Assembly (NCBI RefSeq): GCF_030814695.1
Contig: NZ_JAUSVL010000001.1
Span: forward strand, 1,302,001-1,366,000
Reading direction: 5' to 3'
DNA from: Oligosphaera ethanolica
Lineage (GTDB): Bacteria > Verrucomicrobiota > Lentisphaeria > Oligosphaerales > Oligosphaeraceae
Length of the DNA stretch: 64,000 nt
Below are positions 31,281 through 41,621 of the stretch, one piece after another. Each line of letters starts with the position of its first letter. Within the stretch, counting starts at the first letter, position 1. The position numbers and the translations under genes are program-made. The notes under the pieces are model-generated. The model was not told the origin of the DNA. It saw nothing but the letters and a program-made list of their open reading frames with translations, and made no database searches.

Positions 31281-33008
31281 CTACTGCATGTCGTCATTTT
31301 CCTTGCGCGCGCGCTCCAAGAAAGCTGCGAAAGGCATGGCGCCCTCTTCGCCCTGGGCACGACTACGCACGGACACTTCCTGCTGCTCGGCTTCGCGCTC
31401 GCCGACAATCAGCAGATACGGCAGGCGCTGATTGCGCCCGCGACGGATCTTGCCGCCAATGGGATCGGCCTCCACATCCACGCTCACGCGCAAATGCGCC
31501 GCCTTCAGCTGCGCCGCCAAACCCTGCGCGTAGCCCTCAAACTTCTCGCTAATGGGCAGAATGCGGATCTGTTCCGGCGCCAGCCACAGCGGAAATGCGC
31601 CGGCGTAATGCTCGACCAAAATGCCAAAGAAACGCTCTATGGACCCCAGCAGCGCCCGGTGCACCATGTAGGGCCGGTGCTTCTGGCCGTCCTGGCCGAC
31701 ATAGGTCATATCGAAGCGCTCCGGCAGATTGAAGTCGAACTGGATGGTGCTGGTCTGCCATTCGCGCCCCAGCGCGTCCTTGATCTTCAAGTCGATCTTC
31801 GGGCCGTAGAAGGCGCCGCCGCCTTCATCCCGCTCGCAACTGACGCCCTCGGCGTGCACGGCTTTCTCCAGCGACACCAGCGCCTGCTCCCACATCGAGT
31901 CATCGCCGACGGCTTTGGCCGGCCGGGTCGCCAGGTAGGCCTTGATCTCCTTGAAACCAAATTTCTTCCACATGAACAGACTGAAGCGGAGCACCTCGCG
32001 AATTTCGTCCTCAATTTGTTCCGGCGTGCAGATGATGTGGGCGTCGTCCTGGGTAAAGCCGCGCACCCGCAGCAGCCCATGCAGCACCCCGGCCTTCTCG
32101 TAGCGGTAGACCGTGCCCAGCTCGGCCCAGCGTAGTGGCAGTTCGCGATAGGAGCGCGGGCGGTCCTTGTACACCTCGATATGGAAGGGGCAGTTCATCG
32201 GCTTGACGTAGTAGGGATCGCCATCCACATCCATGGACGAGTACATGCCCTCACGATAAAAATCCAAGTGGCCACTGGTTTCCCACAGCAGCGCCCGGCC
32301 CACGTGCGGCGTGTACAGCAGTTCGTAGCCGTGGTCGTAATGAGCCTGCTTCCAGAAGGTCTCAATCACATGCCGCACCCGCGCGCCGTTGGGATGCCAG
32401 CAGATCAGCCCTGGGCCAATCTCCTCGTGCGTGCTGTAAAGGTCCATCTCGGTGCCAATGCGGCGATGATCGCGCTTCTTGGCTTCCTCAATGCGGTCGA
32501 GATACGCCTGCAGCTCCTCTTTCGTCGCAAAGGCCGTGCCGTACACCCGCTGTAGCATCGGATTCTTCTCGTTGCCACGGAAATACGATCCGGCAATCGA
32601 TAGCAGCTTCACCGCGCCAATCTCAGTGCTTACCGCGACATGCGGCCCGCGACATAGATCAACGAAGTCTGCGCATTGGTAGAGACTGACCGCCTCGCCC
32701 TCGGGAATATCGTCCAGGCGGGACAGCTTGAAGGTCTGATTGCGCTCCGCAAAGTACTGCCGTGCTTCCTCGCGGCTCACTTCCCGGCGCTCAAACTGCA
32801 GCTGCCGGCCAAGCATCTTGCGCATCTCTTTCTCAATCGTCTTGAGGTCTTCCGGAACCAGCCGGTGACTCATGTCAAAGTCGTAGTAAAAGCCCTCGTC
32901 CGTCGCCGGACCGATGTCAAACTTGACATCCGGATATAACTTCTGCACCACGGCGGCCATGATGTGCGCCGCGCTGTGACGAATCATGTGCAAATCTGAA
33001 TTCGACAT
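31281..33008 (-). CDS. thrS: Threonine--tRNA ligase, short form without TGS domain
   Basis: ThrRS charges tRNA-Thr. The product starts MSNSDLHMIRHSAAHIMAAV, which is already the zinc-binding editing domain (HSAAH). The N-terminal TGS domain (about 60 residues) usual in bacterial ThrRS is missing. The class II core has KPMNCPFHIEVYK, RVRGFTQDDAHIIC and GSIERFFGILVEHYAGAFPL, followed by an anticodon-binding domain. The start at 33008 has GAGGAG about ten bases upstream; extension to 33059 adds no family sequence. The C-terminal tail is longer than usual. Confidence 0.95.
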   Translation of the reverse strand: MSNSDLHMIRHSAAHIMAAVVQKLYPDVKFDIGPATDEGFYYDFDMSHRLVPEDLKTIEKEMRKMLGRQLQFERREVSREEARQYFAERNQTFKLSRLDDIPEGEAVSLYQCADFVDLCRGPHVAVSTEIGAVKLLSIAGSYFRGNEKNPMLQRVYGTAFATKEELQAYLDRIEEAKKRDHRRIGTEMDLYSTHEEIGPGLICWHPNGARVRHVIETFWKQAHYDHGYELLYTPHVGRALLWETSGHLDFYREGMYSSMDVDGDPYYVKPMNCPFHIEVYKDRPRSYRELPLRWAELGTVYRYEKAGVLHGLLRVRGFTQDDAHIICTPEQIEDEIREVLRFSLFMWKKFGFKEIKAYLATRPAKAVGDDSMWEQALVSLEKAVHAEGVSCERDEGGGAFYGPKIDLKIKDALGREWQTSTIQFDFNLPERFDMTYVGQDGQKHRPYMVHRALLGSIERFFGILVEHYAGAFPLWLAPEQIRILPISEKFEGYAQGLAAQLKAAHLRVSVDVEADPIGGKIRRGRNQRLPYLLIVGEREAEQQEVSVRSRAQGEEGAMPFAAFLERARKENDDMQ

Positions 33009-33140
33009 TGGCTCAACTCTCCTCAGCCCGCCGCTCCAGACACTTTCGGGCCTGGACAAACGAGCACTTGCTATGGGGTAAAATCAGCAAAAAAACACGG
33101 CGGGCAGCGACCAAATCAAGCCCCCTAGCCGCCATGGCAC

Positions 33141-33740
33141 TTACTCCAGGACGCCCTTGGTGGACGGCACGGCCGTGCTGCCGGCTTGGCGGGCGACAGC
33201 CTGCGCCAACGCCCGACCGAAGGCCTTGAAAATCGCCTCCATGCCGTGGTGGGACTCCTCACAGACCAGCAAGTCGACATGCAGCGTCAACCCGGAGCTG
33301 TTGACCAGGGCCTGGAAGAACTCGCGGAAAAGACGACCGCTCACGCCGCCGACAATCGTCTCCGGCAAGCTCACTCGCCAAGATAGATGCGGCCGGCCGC
33401 TGAGGTCCAGAACCACCCGCGCCAGCGACTCATCCATCGGCACAAAAGACGACCCGAAGCGAGTTATCCCGCGCTTGTCGCCCAACGCATCTTTCAGCGT
33501 CTGGCCAAGCGCAAGGCCAATGTCCTCCATGGTATGATGAGCATCGACGTCGAGGTCGCCCTTGACAGCCAGCTGCAGGCCAAAGCCGCCATGGCAGGAA
33601 AAAGCGTGCAGCATATGGTCAAAAAATGGCACGCCGCTTTGGATCTCCAGCTCGCCGGCAGCGCCATCAAGCAGCAACTCGATGCGGATATCCGTCTCCC
33701 GAGTCGTGCGTTTCACTGTCGCCTGACGTTTGTTCGCCAA
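33141..33740 (-). CDS. hisB: Imidazoleglycerol-phosphate dehydratase
   Basis: HisB is the sixth step of histidine biosynthesis, dehydrating IGP to imidazole acetol phosphate with Mn. The 199-residue monofunctional form has the metal-binding motifs FFDHMLHAFSCHGG, DAHHTMEDIGLALG and CEESHHGMEAIFKAFGRAL. The start is a TTG at 33740 with GAGGA seven bases upstream. The gene is separated from other his genes and sits upstream of thrS. Confidence 0.96.
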   Translation of the reverse strand: MANKRQATVKRTTRETDIRIELLLDGAAGELEIQSGVPFFDHMLHAFSCHGGFGLQLAVKGDLDVDAHHTMEDIGLALGQTLKDALGDKRGITRFGSSFVPMDESLARVVLDLSGRPHLSWRVSLPETIVGGVSGRLFREFFQALVNSSGLTLHVDLLVCEESHHGMEAIFKAFGRALAQAVARQAGSTAVPSTKGVLE

Positions 33741-33862
33741 TGTCTGTCCTCGTTCATTAAGGTGTCGCTACGGCAAATTCCGTAAACAAGTAATATATAA
33801 CGCCATGGCCAATTGCAAAATCATCCCGCGCACGGCAACAAGGGGAAATGACCCGGAGCGCA

Positions 33863-33903
33863 TAAAAAAATAGCCGGCGGCGGTACTTACACACCGCCAC
33901 CGG
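33863..33903 (-). terminator. Rho-independent terminator after the cupin-like gene
   Basis: On the minus strand CCGGTGGCGGT and ACCGCCGCCGG pair around GTGTAAGT and are followed by CTATTTTTTT. The stem is strong and the T-run clear. Confidence 0.88.
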
Positions 33904-33943
33904 ATGCCACCGCGAGGAATCTGCCCAGCGTCACCGACGCGTC

Positions 33944-35143
33944 TTAGTCCTTAACCAGGTCGCAGACGCCCGGCCCGAAATGCCTGAGCATCACGATGGG
34001 GTCAACGGGCGACTCATTGACGATGGTGACGCCGGCCTGCGCGGCCTTTTCGGAGACGAAATACTCGTCGTAGGTCAGCTGGCCGAAGCGGATCATGGTC
34101 GGCGTTTCAATGCGCTGGCCGTTGATCGTGCCGTGGCCCTGCATCATGATGAAGCCGTAGGCGCCCTTGTCCTTGATGACGGCCGTGCGGCCGGGCAGCA
34201 CCGTCAGCGACTTGGCACTGACTGCGGGCGACTTATAGCAGATCCAGCTGTCTTCGTAACCGCCGTCGTGCATCGCGGCCAACTCGCCAGCCAGTTTCGG
34301 CCGCATATGCCGATGCTCACCCATCAGCGGGTCGACATTCAGCTCCCAGTCCATCACCTCCAGCAAGTAGTCAATGCTGCCGATCTTGTCCGCCGGACAA
34401 TTCTTCCACAACAGCTCTTCAGGAATAATCTGGTCATCCACCAGCGACTGGTACATGGCGAAGACGTCAGACGCGGCCTGCGGCTCGTAGGTGCACAGGC
34501 TGCCCGGCGCATGCAACAGCCCCGGCGGGACGTCCCAGCCCGTGCCGGGCTCCAAACGATACGCACGGGACAAATTCGTCAGCTTGTTGTCGCCTTTGGT
34601 GAAATTTTCCAGGCATTTGCGGACCTGTTCTTTGGTGGTGCCGGGTTCGAGCCCGAAGAAGGTGAAGGGAAAATGGCCGCCGTGGTTGTTGACCTGTGCC
34701 GGGAAGTAATAGCACTCGGGCTTGCCGCGTTGGCCGACCAGCGCCGCGTGATCATCGCGATGGTGGATGTGATGCGGCAGCGGACCGAAATTGTCAAAAA
34801 ATTTCGAGTAGATGGGCCAGGCGTGGAAACGCTCCCACAGGCTCTTACCGATGAGTTCGCCCTGGAGTTCGCTGACCGCGTCCCGCAGGGTTACCTGCGA
34901 ACCGTCGTTGCAGATGATTTGGCTCAGGCCCTCGTTCTTGCCAGTCAATGGGCCGTTGTCCGCCGGCGTGGTCGATGCAAACCAGCGTTCATCAATGCCG
35001 CCGCGCTCGCCACCAAGGGCGTAATAATCGTCGGGATGCAGCTTGATCCGCCGCCCCGGAATGCAGAACGACCGCGGCACCCAGTTGGGCGCCAAACGCA
35101 GAATACCACCATTGGCATCAAATGTCTTCTTGAGCTGTCCCAT
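33944..35143 (-). CDS. Cupin / mannose-6-phosphate-isomerase-like protein
   Basis: The 399-residue soluble protein starts MGQLKKTFDANGGILRLAPN with AAGGAG eight bases upstream. A metal-type cluster PLPHHIHHRDDHAAL (two HxH elements) and a later WDVPPGLLHAPGSLCTYEP resemble the jelly-roll metal site of type I phosphomannose isomerases and other cupins. The C-terminal half again has a cupin-like segment (YGFIMMQGHGTINGQ). I infer a sugar-phosphate isomerase or a related sugar-binding enzyme; the exact reaction is unknown. Similar proteins are, to my knowledge, common in PVC bacteria. It lies downstream of dapB. Confidence 0.65.
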   Translation of the reverse strand: MGQLKKTFDANGGILRLAPNWVPRSFCIPGRRIKLHPDDYYALGGERGGIDERWFASTTPADNGPLTGKNEGLSQIICNDGSQVTLRDAVSELQGELIGKSLWERFHAWPIYSKFFDNFGPLPHHIHHRDDHAALVGQRGKPECYYFPAQVNNHGGHFPFTFFGLEPGTTKEQVRKCLENFTKGDNKLTNLSRAYRLEPGTGWDVPPGLLHAPGSLCTYEPQAASDVFAMYQSLVDDQIIPEELLWKNCPADKIGSIDYLLEVMDWELNVDPLMGEHRHMRPKLAGELAAMHDGGYEDSWICYKSPAVSAKSLTVLPGRTAVIKDKGAYGFIMMQGHGTINGQRIETPTMIRFGQLTYDEYFVSEKAAQAGVTIVNESPVDPIVMLRHFGPGVCDLVKD

Positions 35144-35257
35144 CGTCGCACTCCTTCTGCAGTTAACTTCTTGACACACAGCCATAAGTCACTGAATGAC
35201 GTAAATCCTGCACGGCTGCAATACGCCACAGACATGCCGAGACGCCGCCAAAATTCG

Positions 35258-36070
35258 TCAGAAATCCTTCAGCCCCAGCACGTCTTGCATATCGTAGAGA
35301 CCCGCCTTGGCCGTTGCCAGGAATTTGACCGCGCGCAATGCGCCCTTGGCGAAGGTCTCGCGACTCGACGCCTTGTGCGTCAATTCCACCCGCTCGCCTT
35401 CTGCGGCGAAAATCACTGTGTGGTCGCCGACCACATCGCCGCCACGCAGGGCGTGCATGCCGATTTCGCCCTTGCTGCGGGCGCCGACCATGCCAACGCG
35501 GCCATGACGCGTGTCGTGACCGTAGTCCAGCCCGCGCGCTTTCGCCAAAATCTCGCCCAAGCGCTCGGCCGTGCCCGATGGCGCGTCCTTCTTCTTGTTG
35601 TGGTGCATTTCCACCACTTCGATGTCATAGTCCTCACCCAACAACGGCGCGACTTTTGCGCACAAGGCGAACAGCAAATTCACACCAATGCTCATGTTCG
35701 GCGCTTGCACAATCTTCGCGCCGGCCGCCGTCAACGACCGCAGTGCGGCCTTGTCGCCGTCCGTCAGCCCCGTCGTGCCAATGGCGATATTCACCCCAGC
35801 GGCCGCCAGGCGTGGCGCCAACTCCATGGTCGATGCCTGCGACGAAAAATCAATCACGGCGTCCGTATTGGCGATAAAGTCTTCAATTTTGTCCGTGATG
35901 CGTACGCCCGCGGCACTTTGCCCGGCGACCACGCCAGCGTCCTGCCCCAGCAACGGGCAGCCCGAATACTCCAAAGCACCCGACAGGGCCAACTCTGGAT
36001 CAAGCATGACGCCCGTTACCAACATCCGGCCCATGCGGCCCGCCGCGCCAACTATCGCTACCCGAATCAT
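35258..36070 (-). CDS. dapB: 4-hydroxy-tetrahydrodipicolinate reductase
   Basis: DapB performs the NAD(P)H-dependent step of lysine/diaminopimelate biosynthesis. The product has the Rossmann motif VGAAGRMGRML, the substrate motif EVVEMHHNKKKDAPSGTA with the catalytic His-His-Asn-Lys region, and a C-terminal FAKGALRAVKFLATAKAGLY. The ATG at 36070 (MIRVAIVG) has AAGGAG nine bases upstream and is preferred over that at 36076, where spacing is three. The leader has three tandem copies of the Shine-Dalgarno-bearing 11-mer. Confidence 0.96.
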   Translation of the reverse strand: MIRVAIVGAAGRMGRMLVTGVMLDPELALSGALEYSGCPLLGQDAGVVAGQSAAGVRITDKIEDFIANTDAVIDFSSQASTMELAPRLAAAGVNIAIGTTGLTDGDKAALRSLTAAGAKIVQAPNMSIGVNLLFALCAKVAPLLGEDYDIEVVEMHHNKKKDAPSGTAERLGEILAKARGLDYGHDTRHGRVGMVGARSKGEIGMHALRGGDVVGDHTVIFAAEGERVELTHKASSRETFAKGALRAVKFLATAKAGLYDMQDVLGLKDF

Positions 36071-36074
36071 AGTC

Positions 36075-36107
36075 ATTATCTCCTTATTATGTCCTTATTA
36101 TGTCCTT
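36075..36107 (-). repeat. Tandem 11-bp repeat overlapping the dapB ribosome binding site
   Basis: On the minus strand the units AAGGACATAAT, AAGGACATAAT and AAGGAGATAAT follow each other without gaps; the last one is the Shine-Dalgarno. Slippage here could change the number of binding sites. Confidence 0.85.
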
Positions 36108-36291
36108 GTTACTTCTTGTTGCCTCAAATGTGGCCCGAACAGACGTAATATAGACGCGACAAGCTGCCCCGTAGACCTTCTTGTCAATTTTCACGCCGGG
36201 CTATTCGTCTCCATAACTATCTACTGCGCCAAACCGCCGCCAAAGCGCGGCCATGTACCCCCGCCCAACCAACCACGACGGTGACAGCAAC

Positions 36292-39200
36292 ATGTGTATC
36301 ATTCTCGCCATACTCATCCTCGCCAGCGGCATCCTCCACGCCCAGGACTTCGTCAGCGATGCACTCGCCGCGCGCACCCGCTACCAGCAGCAGAAACCAT
36401 TGGTCGAAGCTGAGTGGGACGCCGAAAAGGCCAAAATCACCGACCACAAGGCGCGCGGACGCCTGACTGGCAAGTATCAGACAAAATTGATCGCGCCAAT
36501 CAAGGACCTCTACGCAAAATATCCCGTCGAATGCGACTGGCTCCTGCAAGACCTGCCCGGCACCGACTGGCTCGCGCAAAACAGCGAAACGGAACTCATT
36601 CGCCAGGCCATCGCCAAGGCCGCCGCCGAAATAGGCCGCAGCGCCGAAGCCGTTAACGCCGCCGAGCTGCTCGCCGTCGCCGGCAAAGACGGCACCGACC
36701 ACGCCTGGCTCACGCTCTACTGCGACTACGCCAGGGAGCGCCGCCGACAGCGCCTCGCCGTGCTCGGCGACCACGCGCCGCTCTTCGCCTACATCAAGCG
36801 CGCGCCAGTCACGCCGTCTTTCTTCGCCTACACCGAAGGCCAGTCCGATGCTCAGCACGAACGCTTTTTCCGCCCTGGCAGTGAACTGTGTCTCCTCACC
36901 ATCACGCGCGATGGCAGCTGCAGCGAAGAAACCATCATCCGCGATGAGCAAGGCATGATGCGCGATCCCGATGTCGCCTTTGACGCCAGCCGGATCCTCT
37001 TCTCCTGGAAAAAATCGGACCGGGATGACGACTATCACCTGTACGAAATCAACCTGGCGGACCGCCAGGTCCGCCAAATCACCCACGGCCTCGGCGTGGC
37101 CGATTTCGAGGGCATTTACGTCCCCGGCGACCACATCGTATTCAGCTCTTCGCGCTGCGTGCAGACCGTCGATTGCTGGTGGACCGAAGTGAGCAATCTC
37201 TACACCTGCGATCTCCAGGGGCGCTACCTGCGCCGCCTCGGTTTCGACCAGGTCCACACCGTCTATCCGCAACTCATGGACGACGGCTCGGTCGTCTACA
37301 CCCGATGGGATTACAATGACCGCGGCCAGATGTTCACTCAGGCGCTCTTCCGTATGAACACCGACGGCAGCGCCCAAACTGAACTCTATGGCAACAACTC
37401 GTGGTTCCCCACCACACCCTGCCACGCCAGACAAATCCCCGGCACCAGAAAACTCCTCGCCGTCGCCATGGGCCACCACACCTGGCAGGCCGGGAAACTC
37501 ATCAGCATCGACCCACTCAAAGGCCGCCAGGAAGCCGAAGGCATCACCATGCTCGCGCCACGCGCAAAGGCCAAAGCCGTCCGCATCGACGCCTACGGCC
37601 AGAGCGGCGACCTCTTCCGGCACCCATACCCCGCCAGCGAAAACGATGTCGTCACCGCATTCATTCCAGCGCTACTCAATACCAGTCGTGGCGCCCAGAA
37701 CTTCGGCATTTACTACGTCCATACCGACGGCCGCCGCGAAGTCCTCGCCTGGAACGCCTGGCGCTCCGGCAACCACCCGGTCGCCGTGCAGCCCCGCGCC
37801 GTCCCGCCAACGCGGCCGTCGCTGGTCGACTACCGCAAGCAAGACGGCACGTTCTACCTCCAGGACATCTACTACGGGCCGGGGCTGACCGGCGTGGCGC
37901 GCGGCGAAGTCAAAAGCCTCCGTGTCGTCGCCCTGGATTTCCGCGCCGCCGGCATCCGCAGCAACAGCAGCCACGGCCCGGGCGGCAGCGCCCTGGTCTG
38001 CACACCGGTGGCCATCAACAACGGCTCCTGGGACGTCAAGCGCGTGCTGGGGACAACGCCCGTCTACGAAGACGGCTCGGCATTCTTCAAAGTCCCGGCG
38101 CGCACGCCGGTGTTCTTCCAGGCACTGGACGCCCAGGGCCAGGTTGTTCAGACCATGCGCAGCTGGTCCACCCTCCAGCCCAACGAGGTATTCGCCTGCA
38201 TCGGCTGCCATGAAAACAAAAACGAGTCCATGCTCCCGACCCGCCCGCGCAGCATCGCCGGTGGCAAAGGCCCGCAGGCACTCACGCCATTCTCCCCGGA
38301 ACCGCGCGGTTTTTCCTACCTCAAGGACATCCAGCCCATCTGGGACAAGCACTGCGTGTCCTGCCACCAGGCGGTCACAACCCAGCCGCCCCCACGACCC
38401 ACGCCCTCAGCATCCTACTGCTACCATGGCGACACCGTCAACGCCCTCTGCGACGACATGCTGCCGGATCATTCCTGCGACCATTCCATCCGCCGCATGA
38501 CCTGGCACCCCCACCGCAACCGCCGCGAATGGGTGCAGTATGACTTCCCTGAATCGCGCAGCATTGACAAAACCCGCGTCTACTGGTTTGACGACGAGCC
38601 CATCAAGGGCGCCTGCCGCCCCCCGACGTCATGGCAGCTGCTCTACCTGGACAACGCCGACGGCCAGTGGCGCCCCGTCGTCACCAGCGAGCCCTTCACT
38701 GTCCATAAAGACCGCTTCAACGCCGTCACCTTCGCCGCAGTCACCACCCGCGCCCTGCGCATCGACGTGCAACTGCAGGAGCGCTTCTCGTCCGGCGTCC
38801 TCGAATGGCAAGTGGCCGCCCCGGGCGAAAAATACCCCGATCACACACGAATCGACCTCAGTGCCACGCCCATCGACGATCCCCAGGCCGGCCGCCGCTG
38901 GACGGCGTCCTACGCGTCGCTAACCCGCAAGGGCCGCAGCAGCAAGATCGTGAACTGGATTTCCTCGCAGTCCGCGCCGCCCATGCTGCCGCCCCGCTCC
39001 GGCGGCTCCACCCAAAGCAACTTGCTGACGCTGCTCCGCGCCGGCCATCGCGGCGTCACGCTCTCCGCGCGTGAACTCGAAACCATCGCCCTGTGGATTG
39101 ACCTGGCCGTGCCCTTCTGCGGCGACTACCGCGAAGCCAATCTCTGGAACGATCAGGAAATGGCCAAATACAACCATTACGAACGAAAACGACATCGCCT

Positions 39201-39801
39201 CGCCGCCCTCGAACGGACCCATCTTGAGGCCTTTATCCGCCGGCAAACCGGCGCCACCTATCGCCTCCCCACCGGCTACAGCAACCTCGCCGTCAATCCC
39301 TACGCCAAATCTGACCCCAAAACATTCCCACAGGCCAGCAGCAACAGCTGCTGCCGCAATGACGATGCCTTCCACCCCGCCAACGCCATCGACGGCCGCA
39401 GCGAAAACAAAGGCCACGGCCACGCCTTTCCCTCATGGGGCCCCGAGCAAATCGCCGATCCCTGGCTCAAAATCGACTTCGGCGAAGAGGTCGAAATCGA
39501 CTGCGTCGATATCTGGCTCCGAGCAGATTTTCCCCACGATGACACCTGGTCCGCAGCTGTCATCGAATGCTCCGACGGCTCAACGCTGCCCATCGCATTC
39601 AGCAAAACCGCCGACCGCCAGTCCTTCCCTTTCCCTGCGCGACGCCTGACCTGGCTGCGCCTCCGTGACTTTACCCCCAGTGTGCCCAAAGCATGGCGCG
39701 CCATCAGCGAAATCGAAGCGTGGGGCCGACGCCTGCAAGACAGCCGCAACACCGCCAACACCAACCCGCCAGCAACATCAGCCCCCGCCGGCGCACACTA
39801 A
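36292..39801 (+). CDS. Secreted multidomain cytochrome-like protein (hydrazine-synthase-alpha-like, discoidin modules)
   Basis: The 1169-residue exported protein starts MCIILAILILASGILHAQ, a signal peptide ending near residue 18-19. A beta-propeller-like region follows (repeated blocks such as DPDVAFDASRILFSW and YPQLMDDGSVVYTRWDYNDR). Two c-type heme motifs are CIGCH (636-640) and CVSCH (688-692). The second heme domain is interrupted by about 150 residues (about 695-850) resembling discoidin-like modules of glycoside hydrolases (WVQYDFPESRSI, YWFDDEP, GVLEWQVA). It then resumes with VNWISSQSAPPMLPP and AVPFCGDYREANLW. A second F5/8-type-C-like module is C-terminal (about 1020-1145). I infer periplasmic or surface electron transfer coupled to carbohydrate binding. 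The start at 36253 is rejected because it hides the signal peptide. Confidence 0.8.
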   Translation: MCIILAILILASGILHAQDFVSDALAARTRYQQQKPLVEAEWDAEKAKITDHKARGRLTGKYQTKLIAPIKDLYAKYPVECDWLLQDLPGTDWLAQNSETELIRQAIAKAAAEIGRSAEAVNAAELLAVAGKDGTDHAWLTLYCDYARERRRQRLAVLGDHAPLFAYIKRAPVTPSFFAYTEGQSDAQHERFFRPGSELCLLTITRDGSCSEETIIRDEQGMMRDPDVAFDASRILFSWKKSDRDDDYHLYEINLADRQVRQITHGLGVADFEGIYVPGDHIVFSSSRCVQTVDCWWTEVSNLYTCDLQGRYLRRLGFDQVHTVYPQLMDDGSVVYTRWDYNDRGQMFTQALFRMNTDGSAQTELYGNNSWFPTTPCHARQIPGTRKLLAVAMGHHTWQAGKLISIDPLKGRQEAEGITMLAPRAKAKAVRIDAYGQSGDLFRHPYPASENDVVTAFIPALLNTSRGAQNFGIYYVHTDGRREVLAWNAWRSGNHPVAVQPRAVPPTRPSLVDYRKQDGTFYLQDIYYGPGLTGVARGEVKSLRVVALDFRAAGIRSNSSHGPGGSALVCTPVAINNGSWDVKRVLGTTPVYEDGSAFFKVPARTPVFFQALDAQGQVVQTMRSWSTLQPNEVFACIGCHENKNESMLPTRPRSIAGGKGPQALTPFSPEPRGFSYLKDIQPIWDKHCVSCHQAVTTQPPPRPTPSASYCYHGDTVNALCDDMLPDHSCDHSIRRMTWHPHRNRREWVQYDFPESRSIDKTRVYWFDDEPIKGACRPPTSWQLLYLDNADGQWRPVVTSEPFTVHKDRFNAVTFAAVTTRALRIDVQLQERFSSGVLEWQVAAPGEKYPDHTRIDLSATPIDDPQAGRRWTASYASLTRKGRSSKIVNWISSQSAPPMLPPRSGGSTQSNLLTLLRAGHRGVTLSARELETIALWIDLAVPFCGDYREANLWNDQEMAKYNHYERKRHRLAALERTHLEAFIRRQTGATYRLPTGYSNLAVNPYAKSDPKTFPQASSNSCCRNDDAFHPANAIDGRSENKGHGHAFPSWGPEQIADPWLKIDFGEEVEIDCVDIWLRADFPHDDTWSAAVIECSDGSTLPIAFSKTADRQSFPFPARRLTWLRLRDFTPSVPKAWRAISEIEAWGRRLQDSRNTANTNPPATSAPAGAH

Positions 39802-39829
39802 TGCGAACAAGAACACTACCCACCTCCGC

Positions 39830-40613
<784 letters not shown>

Positions 40614-40624
<11 letters not shown>

Positions 40625-41621
40625 AGGACACTTTCCGCAAGAGCCATAGGAAAAAAGGCGGCCCGACCATCGCCATGATGATCCCCACCGGCAATTCCGA
40701 TGGCGGCATCACCACCCGGCCAACGCTATCACAGGCCATCACCAGCGTTGCACCCAACAAAGCCGCCGCCGGCAGCAAAAAACGATTGTCAGAACCTATC
40801 ACCATCCGCGCCAGGTGCGGAGCAATCAAGCCAACAAACCCCAGCAACCCCACCGCGCTCACGGCCGCGGCCGCTAGCAACGCCGCCGTCGCCAACAACG
40901 CCACCCGCACCCGCTCCACCTGCAAACCCAGCCCCACAGCAACGTCGTCGCCCAGCGCAAGGATATTCAACCGACCACACAGTGCCTGCGCCATCAACAG
41001 CCCCAGCGCCATGTACGGCCACACCTGCTCAACATGACGCCAGGAACGGGTGGACAGGGACCCTATGGTGAAATCCAGAACCCCGCCGGCTTTCTCCGCA
41101 TTGAACAACAGTACCGCACTGGACAACGCCCCGAGCATCGCCGATACCGCCACCCCCGCCAGTATCAGCCGAATGGTGCTCACTCCGCGCTTCCACGACA
41201 ACACGTATACCAGCAACGCAGCCAGCAGCGACCCCGCAAACGCCGCCGGGACCATCGCGCCGCCGTGTCGCGGCAACAACACCATCACAACAATGCCAGC
41301 CAAGCCGCCCCCCGCCGATACGCCGATGATCCCCGGCGACGCTAACGGATTGCGTAATACGCCTTGGAGTATCACGCCCGATACCGCAAAGCTCGCGCCG
41401 ACCAACGCGCCCAACAGCACGCGTGGCAGACGGATGTACCACAGGATCTGATAGTCCAAACCGCCGTCGCGGCGCCACAGCGTCGTCACAATCTCCGGTA
41501 GCCCCAACCGCAGCTCGCCAAAACGAACGCTGAACATGAATGCCAGCACGCACAACGCCAATAACGCCAGGAACGCCATCACCCGCCACGACCTGCTATG
41601 GACTGAATAAACCGTTTTCAC
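40614..41621 (-). CDS. FecCD-family ABC transporter permease
   Basis: This integral membrane permease has about ten hydrophobic segments, 335 residues. Typical motifs are LPRVLLGALVGASFAVSGVI, QGVLRNPLASPGIIGVSAGG and GLLGFVGLIAPHLARMVIG. The GTG at 41621 overlaps the stop codon of the binding-protein gene (GTGA), indicating coupling; an internal ATG at 41579 (MAFLALLALC) is the alternative. It forms the dimeric channel for the neighbouring ATPase. Confidence 0.93.

Noticed and set aside
36217..37623. 468-codon minus-strand frame
   Set aside because: It is antisense to the cytochrome-like gene, which has a signal peptide, heme motifs and coherent domains.
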